Source of the DNA: Lachnospiraceae bacterium
GTDB lineage: Bacteria; Bacillota; Clostridia; Lachnospirales; Lachnospiraceae
Direction of reading: 5' to 3'
DNA: 64,000 bases
Assembly (NCBI GenBank): GCA_910575565.1
Contig: CAJTFL010000004.1
Coordinates: 186,001-250,000 of the forward strand
Under the pieces are notes generated by a model that was not told the origin of the DNA, made no database searches, and saw nothing but the letters and a program-made list of their open reading frames with translations. Position 1 is the first letter of the stretch; the number at the start of each line of letters is the position of its first letter. Positions 17,107-25,711 of the stretch are shown one piece after another. Made by a program: the position numbers and the translations under genes.

Positions 17107-19080
17107 CTATTCCGTCTCAAACACAATCCCGCTAAAAGCCGGTATGGAAACCGTCAACTCCACGCCGTAAGAATTCTTCCTGGCCTCCCACTTCTCCTGC
17201 CCCGGCTTCGTCCGTCCCCCATACTGCTCCCAATCGCTGTTTAACAACAGCTTTGCACTGAGCCTGGAAGGAAAGAGCACGGAATAGCCCTCTTGGAGCC
17301 GGTCGGAAAAATTAAACACTGCCACCAAGGACTTGCTGCCGTAATGCTGCCTGAGGATGGTATAGATGCACCTCTCCTCCTGATGGCAGTCCAGCCATTT
17401 GAAATTTTCCCCATCATAATCCCGGTGGAGGCAGACATACTCCGTATAAATCCGGTTTAATTCCTGAATATAATGGTAAAAGCCGTCATGGAGAGGGTAG
17501 GTTAAGATAAACCAGTCCTGCTCCCGTTTCTCGTCCCACTCCCTTAACTGCCCGATCTCGCTGCCCATAAAGTTTAGCTTCTTGCCGGGATGCATCATCA
17601 TATACAGGTACAGCCCCCGTCCCTGGGGAAACTTAATGTGGTAGTCCCCGTACATTTTCTGCAAAACCGTGGCCTTGCCGTGAACCACCTCATCATGGGA
17701 AAACTCCAGCAGATACTTTTCATTATAATAATACATCATAGAAAAGGTCAGCTTATGGTAATCCCTGGTTCGGTATTCCGGAGGGGTCTGGAAATATTCC
17801 AGGGTATCATGCATCCAGCCCAAATCCCATTTATAATCAAACCCAAGCCCATTTTCCCAGATAGAACGGGTCACGCCTGGATAACTGGTAGAATCCTCCG
17901 CGATCAGCATCGCCGTGGGATGGCGTTCCTTAAGGCCCTGGTTTAAATGCTTTAAAAATTCCAGGGTAGTATTATTTACTCCCCGCTGCTCGCTGCCCTG
18001 CCAGTAGATCAGGCGGCTGACCGCATCGTAGCGGAGCCCGTCCACATGGAACTTATCCAGCCAATAATTCGCCGCCGACTGGATAAAGCACCACACCTCC
18101 TTCCTGGAATGGATAAAATTGGCGCTGCCCCACTCACTAAAGCCCACTGCATCATTAGGGTACTCATACAGGCAGGTTCCGTCAAACTCCTTAAGCCCAT
18201 AATCATCCACCGCAAAATGCACCGGGATAAAATCCACAATCACGCCAATCCCTTCCTGATGAAGCCGGTCAATCAAATACTGCAAATCCTCCGCCGTGCC
18301 GTACCGAGACGTAGGGGCAAAAAAACCGGTCTGCTGGTAGCCCCAGGAACCGTCAAAAGGATGCTCCGCCAAAGGCATAAACTCCACATGGGTGTAATGG
18401 TTCTCCTTAAGGTACTGAGCCAAAGGTTTAGCCAGCTCCCGGTAGGAATACCACTGGGCCGCCCCCATATCCTTGCACGCATCCAGCTTATCCCCCTCCT
18501 TAGCCTCAAGCATTCTCCCAAAAGCCTGGCCGGATCCCAAGCCTTCCCCTGGCGCTTTCCCGCTTCCGCCTGGCTTAGCCCCATCCCCAGAAAGCTTTTT
18601 CAGCCGTTTTTCCGCCTCTTCCTGACTGGGCTTTTTCCAGGAGCCTATATGCATCTCATAAATATTCAGCGCCCGATCCGTACAAACCGTCCGGCCCTCC
18701 ATCCACTTCTGATCGTTAAACCGATACGTCCCCAAATCCCGGATAACCGAACAGCTGGCAGGCCTTACCTCCATGCCGAACCCATAAGGATCCGCATGAT
18801 CCCTGGCCTTCCTGTCCGGCCCCCAAATCCGGTATTTATACCTTTGCCCTTCCTTTGCCTCCGGGCAAAAACATTCAAATGTCCCGTAAATCCCGCACCG
18901 GTTCATCTCCGTTTCCTTCCAGTCGTTGCACTCCCCGGAGAGCGCTGCCCGGCTGGCATTAGGGGCAAACACCCGAAAGCAAACCCCTGTTTCCTTTCCT
19001 TGCTGATCCCGGCATATATGGGCTCCGAAATATTCATAGGCATCAAACACATTCCCCTGAAAGAAATCATTTGCTGTCAT
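17107..19080 (-). CDS. glgB: 1,4-alpha-glucan branching enzyme
   Basis: This is a GH13 branching enzyme: an N-terminal CBM48-like domain (about 15-110), then the catalytic barrel with nucleophile D352 (DGLRYDAVSRLIYW), acid/base E395 (MLIAEDSTSYPG) and transition-state D463 (LEFSHDEVVHGK), and a C-terminal beta domain. It makes alpha-1,6 branches in glycogen. Between the IYEMHIGSW block and the YRELA block there is an insertion of roughly 50 residues (about 155-208), rich in Gly, Lys and Ala, which most family members lack; it reads like a flexible linker. No other glg genes are present. The gene begins 42 bp upstream of the RpiR gene start. Confidence 0.92.
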   Translation of the reverse strand: MTANDFFQGNVFDAYEYFGAHICRDQQGKETGVCFRVFAPNASRAALSGECNDWKETEMNRCGIYGTFECFCPEAKEGQRYKYRIWGPDRKARDHADPYGFGMEVRPASCSVIRDLGTYRFNDQKWMEGRTVCTDRALNIYEMHIGSWKKPSQEEAEKRLKKLSGDGAKPGGSGKAPGEGLGSGQAFGRMLEAKEGDKLDACKDMGAAQWYSYRELAKPLAQYLKENHYTHVEFMPLAEHPFDGSWGYQQTGFFAPTSRYGTAEDLQYLIDRLHQEGIGVIVDFIPVHFAVDDYGLKEFDGTCLYEYPNDAVGFSEWGSANFIHSRKEVWCFIQSAANYWLDKFHVDGLRYDAVSRLIYWQGSEQRGVNNTTLEFLKHLNQGLKERHPTAMLIAEDSTSYPGVTRSIWENGLGFDYKWDLGWMHDTLEYFQTPPEYRTRDYHKLTFSMMYYYNEKYLLEFSHDEVVHGKATVLQKMYGDYHIKFPQGRGLYLYMMMHPGKKLNFMGSEIGQLREWDEKREQDWFILTYPLHDGFYHYIQELNRIYTEYVCLHRDYDGENFKWLDCHQEERCIYTILRQHYGSKSLVAVFNFSDRLQEGYSVLFPSRLSAKLLLNSDWEQYGGRTKPGQEKWEARKNSYGVELTVSIPAFSGIVFETE

Positions 19081-19294
19081 GTCTTCCCCTCCTCATCCAG
19101 CAGTTTCCCATATTTTTTCCAAAACATTTATCTTTCCTCCCATAGATTCTATCTTTCTTCCATTTTACGACAAAGCAGGCAGAATGGCAATGACTGATTT
19201 ACATAAAAGCGTAAATCTTGTGCGAAAAATTTATGTTTCGGCAATTTATCGTAAAAAATTAATGCTTTGGCAACTTGGATAACTGGTGATGCAG

Positions 19295-19371
19295 AGTTTA
19301 ACCTATCAAGGAAGCCCCCCGCTTCTAAGTCGTAAAGACAAAAGCGGCGGACTTCCTTGATAGGTTAAACT
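19295..19371. repeat. Perfect 20-bp inverted repeat with extended stem
   Basis: AGTTTAACCTATCAAGGAAG (19295-19314) is repeated inverted at 19352-19371. The stem continues imperfectly through CCCCCCGCTT/AAGCGGCGGA, leaving a loop of about 17 nt. It lies between the membrane-protein gene and glgB and may be a terminator for the former, though no T-run follows. Confidence 0.75.
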
Positions 19372-19400
19372 GAAAACATTACTACCCGTAAAATCACACC

Positions 19401-21284
19401 TTACGGCACTCCCCTCTTCTTTTTCTCACTAACCGCCGCAAACACGATCAACCCAATCCCCGCTGTCAAAAGATACGCCCACCAGGATATGCAAAGCCAA
19501 AACTCCTTCGTCATAAACAAAGCAATCACTAAAATAAATCCTCCCGAAATCCGTACCCACCAAACATCCTTGGCTGCCTGCGCCCGGAAAAAGGCAGCCA
19601 GGCAGATAAGCTCCAGGATCAATGCATCGGCTAAACGCCCGCCCCACAAAGCATCGGCGGCCAAGGCAGCCAGGCAGCAGACATACCCGGCAGCCTGCAG
19701 GCATCTGATCGCCTTTGATCTGCCCCAGATCATTCCCTGGAGCCAAATCAGCATTACCACCGGAGCCAGCCCTGCCTCCAGAGAAATCACTTGGGGCCAC
19801 CGGATAAACGGCTGTTCCCATATGGCCGCTGCCAGGAAACAGGCGGATAAAAGACCCGCCCCCTTTTGCAGGCTCTTAACGGATGCAAAGCGCAGGCAGT
19901 ACAGGGAAAACAGCAGCAGATACCCAAAAATCCATTTCCGGTTCCCCTCAGAGAGCAGCATCCCGGCCAAAAGGCAGCCGAAACCGCCAAGTTCCCACAG
20001 AACGGATAGATCTTCTTCCTTTTCCGGCTTGCCTGCCTTTTTCCGTCTAAGCCACGCCACAGCCTGCAGTGCGGCAAACCACAGGCTGGCTGCCCCGAAA
20101 CGGCATACGGCCTGGGAGGATAGAAAAGACCACAGGGCGTAAACGCCAATCAGGGAATAGATGCCCGCCTGCGCCATGCCGGTTCCCCACTGCCGCCCGC
20201 CTGGCCGGGGAAGGCCGGACACATACAGGGAAATAAACGCCAAGGCAATGGCAAGCCCCATGCACGCCAGCCCGCAGCTAAGGCTCTCCTCCCAGAAAAA
20301 CATTGGCGCAAAAATCCAAAGCAGCTCTTGAACGCCCAGCATATCCAGCCAGGATAAGCCGCCTGCCCCACAAACGATGAGAAAATGAACCGGAAGGAAG
20401 CCGGATAATGCTTCCTTAACCAGGCTCCCCAACCCTTCCTTTTCGCGGAAGCTTTCGCAGCGCTCCGTATACTGCTCCATATACCTGTAGGCAAGCACCA
20501 GCCCGGCTCCCAGCCACGCCATGCTGCCCATCAGGCCGTTTATGCCTGCCCCGAAGGCTTTTGCCATAAAGCAAATGCTTACCGTCATCCCCCACAGGCT
20601 GGCCTGAGTGTAAACCCGGTCGCAAAACCGCCTAAGCCCAAGCAGCAGGGCTGCTTCCATCGCCAGGCTTCCCAGCCAGCAGACCTTCCATCTTCCCTCC
20701 CCCTCCAGGGCAAAGGACGGGCCAAAGAAGCCAAAATAGGCGGCAGCCATAACTGATAAAAACAAAAATACGCTGCCCAGGATATAAAAGGCATTCCCTG
20801 TCCGGCGGATATGGAACACTTTTTCTGCCATGCAGCTGATCGCAAAGAATAAAAGAGCCGCCCCAAATACCAGAAAAACCTTGCTGGCATCGGAAAGCAC
20901 CTGCCATTTGGTGGTAGCAAATACTGCCCCGGAAAGGATTACCAGCACTACGCCGGTAATCAGAGAAACCGTCCCCAGGTTATCCCGAAGATCTGCTGCC
21001 AGCTTGGCTTTCTTTGTTCCCTTATCCCTTTCCTTGGCCAGTGCAGGCTTTATGGATATGGTGCGCAAACGGCTTTCATCCAGGTTTGCCGGATTCCCAT
21101 ACTCCCAGCCTCCCATCTGGCCCTCCTGTTCACTTGGCAAAGGCTTATAGGCTCCCATTCCATACCCCGCCTGGCTGGCCTTTTCTTCCTTCCCCCTGCC
21201 ATTGCGGGTTAACAGCGCAATAATCACAACCGCTTCAACAATCGGCGCAATCAGCCAAAGAATAACTACCGTAAACCAATCCAT
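19401..21284 (-). CDS. Large polytopic membrane protein of unknown function
   Basis: About 627 residues. One N-terminal membrane segment is followed by a soluble stretch (about 25-100), then about sixteen hydrophobic helices to the C-terminus. The gross layout resembles DUF2157/SCO7613-type multi-pass proteins, but I do not recognise a definite family or any catalytic motif. The ATG at 21284 has GGGG at 7 nt, better than the ATG two codons upstream. A TATAAT box on the minus strand (21403-21398) is a possible promoter. Downstream lies a long inverted repeat. Confidence 0.65.
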   Translation of the reverse strand: MDWFTVVILWLIAPIVEAVVIIALLTRNGRGKEEKASQAGYGMGAYKPLPSEQEGQMGGWEYGNPANLDESRLRTISIKPALAKERDKGTKKAKLAADLRDNLGTVSLITGVVLVILSGAVFATTKWQVLSDASKVFLVFGAALLFFAISCMAEKVFHIRRTGNAFYILGSVFLFLSVMAAAYFGFFGPSFALEGEGRWKVCWLGSLAMEAALLLGLRRFCDRVYTQASLWGMTVSICFMAKAFGAGINGLMGSMAWLGAGLVLAYRYMEQYTERCESFREKEGLGSLVKEALSGFLPVHFLIVCGAGGLSWLDMLGVQELLWIFAPMFFWEESLSCGLACMGLAIALAFISLYVSGLPRPGGRQWGTGMAQAGIYSLIGVYALWSFLSSQAVCRFGAASLWFAALQAVAWLRRKKAGKPEKEEDLSVLWELGGFGCLLAGMLLSEGNRKWIFGYLLLFSLYCLRFASVKSLQKGAGLLSACFLAAAIWEQPFIRWPQVISLEAGLAPVVMLIWLQGMIWGRSKAIRCLQAAGYVCCLAALAADALWGGRLADALILELICLAAFFRAQAAKDVWWVRISGGFILVIALFMTKEFWLCISWWAYLLTAGIGLIVFAAVSEKKKRGVP

Positions 21285-21397
21285 AACCATTCCCCTTTCT
21301 TCCGACTCCTAACTCTCCTTAAGCCGCTTCTAAGTCCTTTACCCCTGGCATCATCGGGGCAAAATGCCTTTTCGCCTCAACATCTTATCATGGCTTA

Positions 21398-21403
21398 ATT
21401 ATA
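21398..21403 (-). promoter_or_regulatory. Candidate -10 box for the membrane protein gene
   Basis: TATAAT on the minus strand about 115 bp upstream of the start codon; I see no good -35 hexamer at the usual distance. Otherwise the interval 21285-21586 appears featureless. Confidence 0.35.
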
Positions 21404-21586
21404 TCCTATCGAAAGAAAGAATGGCAGATGCCTTAAGTCACTATCCCAGTGACATTTGTCACGAAAATCCGCTTATTCCTTCAGCGCAATAACCTCACTG
21501 CATCCAACGCACATCAAGCTTCATCAAACTTGCCGCACTGCTTAAACAGCGGAACATATCGCCTGTGCCGCGCCTTTCCCTCCCGG

Positions 21587-22243
21587 TCAGGACGGCATAT
21601 TCACCTCCAGCTTTTCCCCGATATCCATAAAGTAACAGCTTCCGGAAAATTCTCCCCGCTCATAAAGGCGGATCACGATATTCCTCATGCGCCCATCCAG
21701 GCGGTGGTAAACCTTCCGCCTTTCCCAGGGAAGACCCTCCACGTACTCCCGATCCGATTCCTCAAGGCACTGCAGCGCCTTAGCATAGCCCGCAGGATCC
21801 CGCCTGCTCCTTAGCCCGAAATCACAGGAAACGTAGGCTGCCCCTTCCCCGTTTTCCCGGCAAAGCTCCCTTAAGCAGGAGGCCAGCCTGTCCGCTTCAT
21901 TGCCGGAAAACCTTCTCACTTTCCAGGCAACAGCCCCCTCCTTTTCGGAATTAACCGCCACCCGCCGGAAGCTTTTCTTCCCGTACTGGTCATACTCCGC
22001 CACATACTCATACTGTTCCCGAAGGCCCAAAGTCCCCGGCTCCTCAAACCGCAGGATTCCTTTCTGCAGAAAATGCTCCCACACCGCCTGCTGTATCCGC
22101 TCATAAGGCGTAGGGAAGTCCAGCCGCTTCCTAATCTGAGCTGCCGTATACCCTAAGTCCGCCAAATGGCGGATAGCTCCTCCGCTGGCAGCGTCAAACA
22201 TAAAATTAGCCAGCGCCGCCTGAAAATATTCCTGCCCTGCCAT
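21587..22243 (-). CDS. Conserved-looking soluble protein of unknown function
   Basis: A 218-residue soluble protein with no signal peptide or membrane segment. GGAGG lies 4 nt before the ATG at 22243, while an in-frame ATG nine codons earlier has no ribosome site. Visible features are an N-terminal helix-rich part (FDAASGGAIRHLADLGYTAAQIRKRLDFPTP-like, reminiscent of a DNA-binding or winged-helix start) and a charged central part. I do not recognise a family. It lies downstream of rplA, in the place where rplJ-rplL would often be found. Confidence 0.6.
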   Translation of the reverse strand: MAGQEYFQAALANFMFDAASGGAIRHLADLGYTAAQIRKRLDFPTPYERIQQAVWEHFLQKGILRFEEPGTLGLREQYEYVAEYDQYGKKSFRRVAVNSEKEGAVAWKVRRFSGNEADRLASCLRELCRENGEGAAYVSCDFGLRSRRDPAGYAKALQCLEESDREYVEGLPWERRKVYHRLDGRMRNIVIRLYERGEFSGSCYFMDIGEKLEVNMPS

Positions 22244-22266
22244 CTTTCCTCCCTTACTCCGGCCAT

Positions 22267-22345
22267 GCACAGCGTTTGCCTATACACAGCGTGTTTGCCC
22301 ATACACAGCGTGTTTGCCCATACACAGCGTGTTTGCCTATACAGG
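22267..22345. repeat. 19-bp tandem repeat, about four units
   Basis: Units of the form ACACAGCGTGTTTGCCCAT start at 22284, 22303 and 22322, with degenerate partial units on both sides. It lies just upstream of the 218-residue protein gene, near its ribosome site, so copy number could change spacing to the promoter. Confidence 0.85.
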
Positions 22346-22358
22346 CGCACGGCAAAAA

Positions 22359-22453
22359 GGCTGCCGCAAAACATTGCATTTCTACAATATACAGCGGAAC
22401 TCACGGAAGTGTCCAACCTATATATTGCGGAAATCTGCTGTTTTGCGACAGCC
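22359..22453. repeat. About 95-bp palindromic element, copy 2
   Basis: Arms GGCTGCCGCAAAACA and TGTTTTGCGACAGCC, plus inner GCATTTC/GGAAATC-like and CAATATA/TATATTG pairs, form a long interrupted hairpin between the 218-residue protein gene and rplA. Its ends share CTGTTTTGC(A/G)ACA and the TG-GCAAAA pattern with the element at 13261-13360. Confidence 0.65.
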
Positions 22454-22613
22454 CCTTCTTTTCTTTCATTATCTATTATCTGTCCATCATGAATTGCCTT
22501 CGCCTTCAGGAATCTGCCCTGCTGCCGCTTGCCTTAAGGGAAATGCCGGATACCTATCCTGCACCCCCGCCTGCCGCTGCCTGGCATATCCTGCCCAAAA
22601 AAGCACTCCTTTA

Positions 22614-23309
22614 CTAATTAACCAGCTTTGCTACATTCAGCTTTACGCCTGGCCCCATAGTGGAAGTCATGGTAACGCTCTTTAAGTAAGCGCCCTTAAC
22701 CGTGCTTGGCCTGGCCTTCAAGATGGCATCCATAAGCGTCTGGAAGTTGTCCGCTAACTGCTCCTCAGTGAAAGAAGCTTTTCCAACCGGAACATGCACA
22801 ATATTGCTCTTGTCAAGGCGGTACTCGATCTTACCAGCCTTGATATCGTTGATTGCCTTGGTTACATCCATCGTTACCGTGCCAGCCTTCGGGTTTGGCA
22901 TCAAGCCCTTCGGTCCTAAGATACGACCCAAACGGCCTACCACGCCCATCATATCCGGGGTAGCAACGACTACGTCGAAATCCAGCCAGCCTTCATTCTG
23001 GATCTTCGGGATTAATTCCTCAGCACCTACGTAGTTAGCGCCTGCCGCCTCGGCCTCATCTGCCTTCGGCCCCTTGGCAAACACTAAGATGCGGACTGTC
23101 TTGCCGGTTCCATGGGGCAGCACCACTGCGCCACGGATCTGCTGGTCAGCGTGACGCCCGTCACAGCCGGTCCGGATATGGGCCTCAACAGTCTCATCAA
23201 ATTTAGCAGAAGCATTTTTCTTTACTAATGCAATCGCATCCGCAACATCATACAGCGCCCCGCGATCTACGGTCTTTGCTGCTTCTGCGTATCTCTTTCC
23301 TCTTTTCAT
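22614..23309 (-). CDS. rplA: Ribosomal protein L1
   Basis: 231 residues, full family length, starting [10 protein letters not shown] with the typical central [10 protein letters not shown] and [14 protein letters not shown] segments and [15 protein letters not shown] motif. It binds 23S rRNA at the L1 stalk and in many bacteria represses its own operon mRNA. AGGAGG lies 9 nt before the ATG. It is the last ribosomal gene of the local operon. Confidence 0.98.
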   Translation of the reverse strand: MKRGKRYAEAAKTVDRGALYDVADAIALVKKNASAKFDETVEAHIRTGCDGRHADQQIRGAVVLPHGTGKTVRILVFAKGPKADEAEAAGANYVGAEELIPKIQNEGWLDFDVVVATPDMMGVVGRLGRILGPKGLMPNPKAGTVTMDVTKAINDIKAGKIEYRLDKSNIVHVPVGKASFTEEQLADNFQTLMDAILKARPSTVKGAYLKSVTMTSTMGPGVKLNVAKLVN

Positions 23310-23324
23310 GATCGATAACCTCCT

Positions 23325-23353
23325 GTGGTATTGTCGGGGATTGTCCCTCCCAC
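23325..23353 (-). promoter_or_regulatory. Leader motif before rplA, copy of the one before rplK
   Basis: On the minus strand this 29-nt motif starts GTGGGAGGGA and ends CCCCGACAATACCAC. Terminal GTGG/CCAC and inner GGGA/TCCC pairs leave an asymmetric internal loop. It lies just upstream of the rplA ribosome site. A nearly identical copy precedes rplK (23830-23857). It is a candidate binding site for autoregulation by L1. Confidence 0.55.
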
Positions 23354-23382
23354 GTTACATATATGCCAATTTAACTTTGCCG

Positions 23383-23808
23383 TTAATCCACCACGGTAAT
23401 GCCCATGCTCCTGGCCGTACCGGCGATCATGCTCATGGCAGCCTCTAAGGATGCGGCATTCAAATCAGGCATCTTTAACTCGGCAATCTTCTGTACTTCA
23501 GCCTTGCTGATGGTCGCTACTTTCGTCTTATTGGGAACTGCGGAGCCGGATTTCAGCTTGCAGGCCTTCTTTAACAAAACGGCAGCCGGAGGAGTCTTAG
23601 TGATGAAGCTAAAGCTCCTGTCTGCGTAAACGGTAATCACTACCGGGATAACCAGGTCGCCCTGATCCGCTGTCCTTGCATTGAACTCCTTCGTGAACTG
23701 TACGATATTCACGCCATGCTGGCCTAAAGCGGGGCCAACTGGCGGTGCTGGCGTTGCCTTGCCAGCAGGAATCTGTAATTTAATATAACCTGTTACTTTC
23801 TTTGCCAT
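23383..23808 (-). CDS. rplK: Ribosomal protein L11
   Basis: 141 residues, standard length, with [20 protein letters not shown] near the N-terminus and the [12 protein letters not shown] C-terminal region. It binds the GTPase-associated centre of 23S rRNA. The ATG at 23808 has GGAGGT at 7 nt; a GTG three codons earlier is too close to the ribosome site. Confidence 0.98.
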   Translation of the reverse strand: MAKKVTGYIKLQIPAGKATPAPPVGPALGQHGVNIVQFTKEFNARTADQGDLVIPVVITVYADRSFSFITKTPPAAVLLKKACKLKSGSAVPNKTKVATISKAEVQKIAELKMPDLNAASLEAAMSMIAGTARSMGITVVD

Positions 23809-23829
23809 CTTAGGCACCTCCTAAATTAT

Positions 23830-23857
23830 GTGGTATTGTCGGGGATTTCCCTCCCAC
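23830..23857 (-). promoter_or_regulatory. Leader motif before rplK
   Basis: A 28-nt minus-strand motif, GTGGGAGGGA to CCCCGACAATACCAC, differs by one base deletion/substitution from the copy upstream of rplA. It can fold into a short two-part stem with an asymmetric loop, positioned in the nusG-rplK gap. Confidence 0.55.
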
Positions 23858-23914
23858 CAGCTTTTCCGGGCAGAAAAACCGATTGTTAACATGGCCGAAG
23901 GCCGATGACCCAGC

Positions 23915-24439
23915 CTATACCTTCTTAATCGCATCAAAGCTTAACTCACACGGCGTAGGCCGCCCAAGTGTCTCCACTTCAATCGTAACCGTCCTCTTGC
24001 TTTCGTTAATCGACTTAATGGCGGCAACCGTTCCATGCCAAACATCGCCTGTGACGGTAATCATATCCCCCACCTCAAAGTCAATCACCAGCTCCGGCTC
24101 GCCCATCTCCTGGAAGCCTAAGTTCATCATCTCTTCCTCGCTTAAGGGAGTGGGCTCAGAACCTGGCCCCACGAAGCCGGTCACGCCCCTGGTGTTCCGC
24201 ACAACGTACCAGGTATCCTGGTTCATCACCATCTTTACCAGCACATAACCGGGAAACATCTTTTTATCCGCCTGCTTCTCCAAGCCGTTCTTCAGCTCCG
24301 TTACCGCCAGCATTGGGACGGAAACCTCCAGGATCTGATCCTGCAGATTCCGGTTTTCAATGGTTTTTTCAAGGTCAACCTTTACTTTATTTTCATAGCC
24401 TGAGTAGGTATGCACCACATACCAATTCGCTTCTGACAT
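23915..24439 (-). CDS. nusG: Transcription elongation/termination factor NusG
   Basis: 174 residues: NGN domain (ANWYVVHTYSGYENKVKVDL, then MFPGYVLVKMVMN) and C-terminal KOW domain (FEVGDMITVTGDVWHGTVAAI). It associates with RNA polymerase. The start at 24439 follows AGGTG at 5 nt; the open frame reaches into the secE gap but lacks another ribosome site. It lies 22 bp after secE. Confidence 0.97.
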   Translation of the reverse strand: MSEANWYVVHTYSGYENKVKVDLEKTIENRNLQDQILEVSVPMLAVTELKNGLEKQADKKMFPGYVLVKMVMNQDTWYVVRNTRGVTGFVGPGSEPTPLSEEEMMNLGFQEMGEPELVIDFEVGDMITVTGDVWHGTVAAIKSINESKRTVTIEVETLGRPTPCELSFDAIKKV

Positions 24440-24461
24440 ATCTTCACCTTTGCCCTTATGA

Positions 24462-24668
24462 TTAAATGATAAGATTAATTCCAAACTTGAAAATCATGTC
24501 CAGGACGCCGATCAGCACACCTAAAACCAACGATACAGCCAACACAACTATGGTCTGCTTCGTCACCGTGTCCTTGTCCGGCCAGACTATCTTACTATAC
24601 TCGGCCTTCAACCCTTTCCAAAAGCTCTGCTTCGGAGATTTCTTCTCCGCTCCTGCATTTTCTGCCAT
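24462..24668 (-). CDS. secE: Protein translocase subunit SecE
   Basis: 68 residues with the conserved FWKGLKAEYSKIVWPDKDTV amphipathic region and a single C-terminal membrane helix, exactly the short Gram-positive SecE form. It stabilises SecY. It lies between rpmG and nusG. Confidence 0.97.
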   Translation of the reverse strand: MAENAGAEKKSPKQSFWKGLKAEYSKIVWPDKDTVTKQTIVVLAVSLVLGVLIGVLDMIFKFGINLII

Positions 24669-24707
24669 CGTCTCACATCCTTTACTAGAGAAGCAATATC
24701 TGTGATA

Positions 24708-24857
24708 TTACTTAGTTTCCTTGTGCAAAGTGTGTCTCTTACAGAATTTGCAGTATTTCTTGGTTTCCATTCTGTCCGGATGAGCTTTCTTATCCTTAGT
24801 CATGTTGTAATTGCGTTGCTTGCATTCCGTACATGCCAGTGTAATCCTCGTGCGCAC
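24708..24857 (-). CDS. rpmG: Ribosomal protein L33
   Basis: 49 residues starting at GTG (24857) with GGAGGTGG upstream. The sequence has the paired cysteine motifs ACTEC and YCKFCKRH of a zinc-binding (C+) L33 and ends HTLHKETK. It is the first gene of the rpmG-secE-nusG-rplK-rplA operon. The C+ type is one that is often replaced by cysteine-free paralogues under zinc limitation in Firmicutes; no such paralogue is in the window. Confidence 0.96.
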   Translation of the reverse strand: MRTRITLACTECKQRNYNMTKDKKAHPDRMETKKYCKFCKRHTLHKETK

Positions 24858-24952
24858 GACTTCCACCTCCACTTAAATTATCGTTGTTGGGTCGGCCTTT
24901 TCATTATTTTGGGCATAAAAAAAAAGACCTTATTTCTTCCATTCGCCCGTCT

Positions 24953-24981
24953 ACTATACCATAAGATCAAAGATTCGTCAA
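24953..24981 (-). promoter_or_regulatory. Promoter of the rpmG-rplA operon
   Basis: TTGACG (24981-24976), 17-bp spacer, TATAGT (24958-24953) on the minus strand, about 95 bp upstream of rpmG. Confidence 0.75.
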
Positions 24982-25036
24982 TGATTTTTCGCAAAACCTT
25001 GCAAAACCTTGCAAAATCAGGGAAAATCAGAAAAAA

Positions 25037-25088
25037 TTAAGTAACCGTTCAGACGGGGTATCTTCTTGGCGTCTGAACGGTTACTTAA
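25037..25088 (-). terminator. Strong terminator with 17-bp perfect stem
   Basis: AAGTAACCGTTCAGACG (25039-25055) pairs with its complement at 25070-25086. On the minus strand it is followed by TTAATTTTTT, immediately after the stop of the gene at 25089. It insulates the ribosomal operon promoter. Confidence 0.88.
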
Positions 25089-25711
25089 TTAATTTCCCTG
25101 GATATCCTCTGCGCTTATCTTGGCCGTCCTGAAAGCATCATAACCTTCGTAATGATAGCTGGCATCCACGCCTTTCATATAAATCTCACGGTCATGGATC
25201 TTATCCGTAAGGGCAGCTCTCAAAAGCACTTTAATCTCCAAATCCTTGACCGGGCTGCGCTCCATCGCCAGCAAATAGTCTTCTTTAATTTCTTTGGTGG
25301 ATGCATCAGGCATTTTGTTTAAAAGTAAATCGGTATCCAATAAGCCTATAAATCCATACCTACTAAAAAACTCATTATAATGTTCTTCACAATAATTAAA
25401 CAACTGCTCTGACCAGCTGTCAGAGGTTAGATATTGCGTCATCTCATTTGACTTAATAATATGTTCCTTATTACTTACTGTTAATTTTAGTTGGCCAACA
25501 TAATTATCGTATTTTTTTGTAAATCCTCATTATCCTTGAAAGCATAACTAAACCTTTCTATATTTACATTTTCTTCTGCTTGCTCAATATTATGATCCAT
25601 AGCAACAATCAATGAATCCATACTTCCAATATCAAACCCATATTTTTCAAGCACGATAAGTTGACTTATAATTCCCTGATAACTATTAAACGGATATTTA
25701 GAGCAGCAACT
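25089..25711 (-). pseudogene. Frameshifted, 5'-truncated gene of unknown function
   Basis: The 3' part encodes 117 residues from the ATG at 25442, but upstream coding clearly continues: in the same frame to about 25519, and then in another frame (SKYPFNSYQGIISQLIVLEK to AFKDNEDLQK). The two frames join if one A is added to the seven-A run at 25512-25518, so a single-base deletion in a homopolymer split the gene. There is no start codon before the junction with the hsdS remnant near 25.7 kb. The protein is acidic and soluble; I do not recognise it. Homopolymer slippage could also mean phase variation. Confidence 0.55.

Noticed and set aside
22267..22345. Possible CRISPR array
   Set aside because: The 19-bp units follow each other without spacers and no cas gene is in the window; it is a simple tandem repeat.
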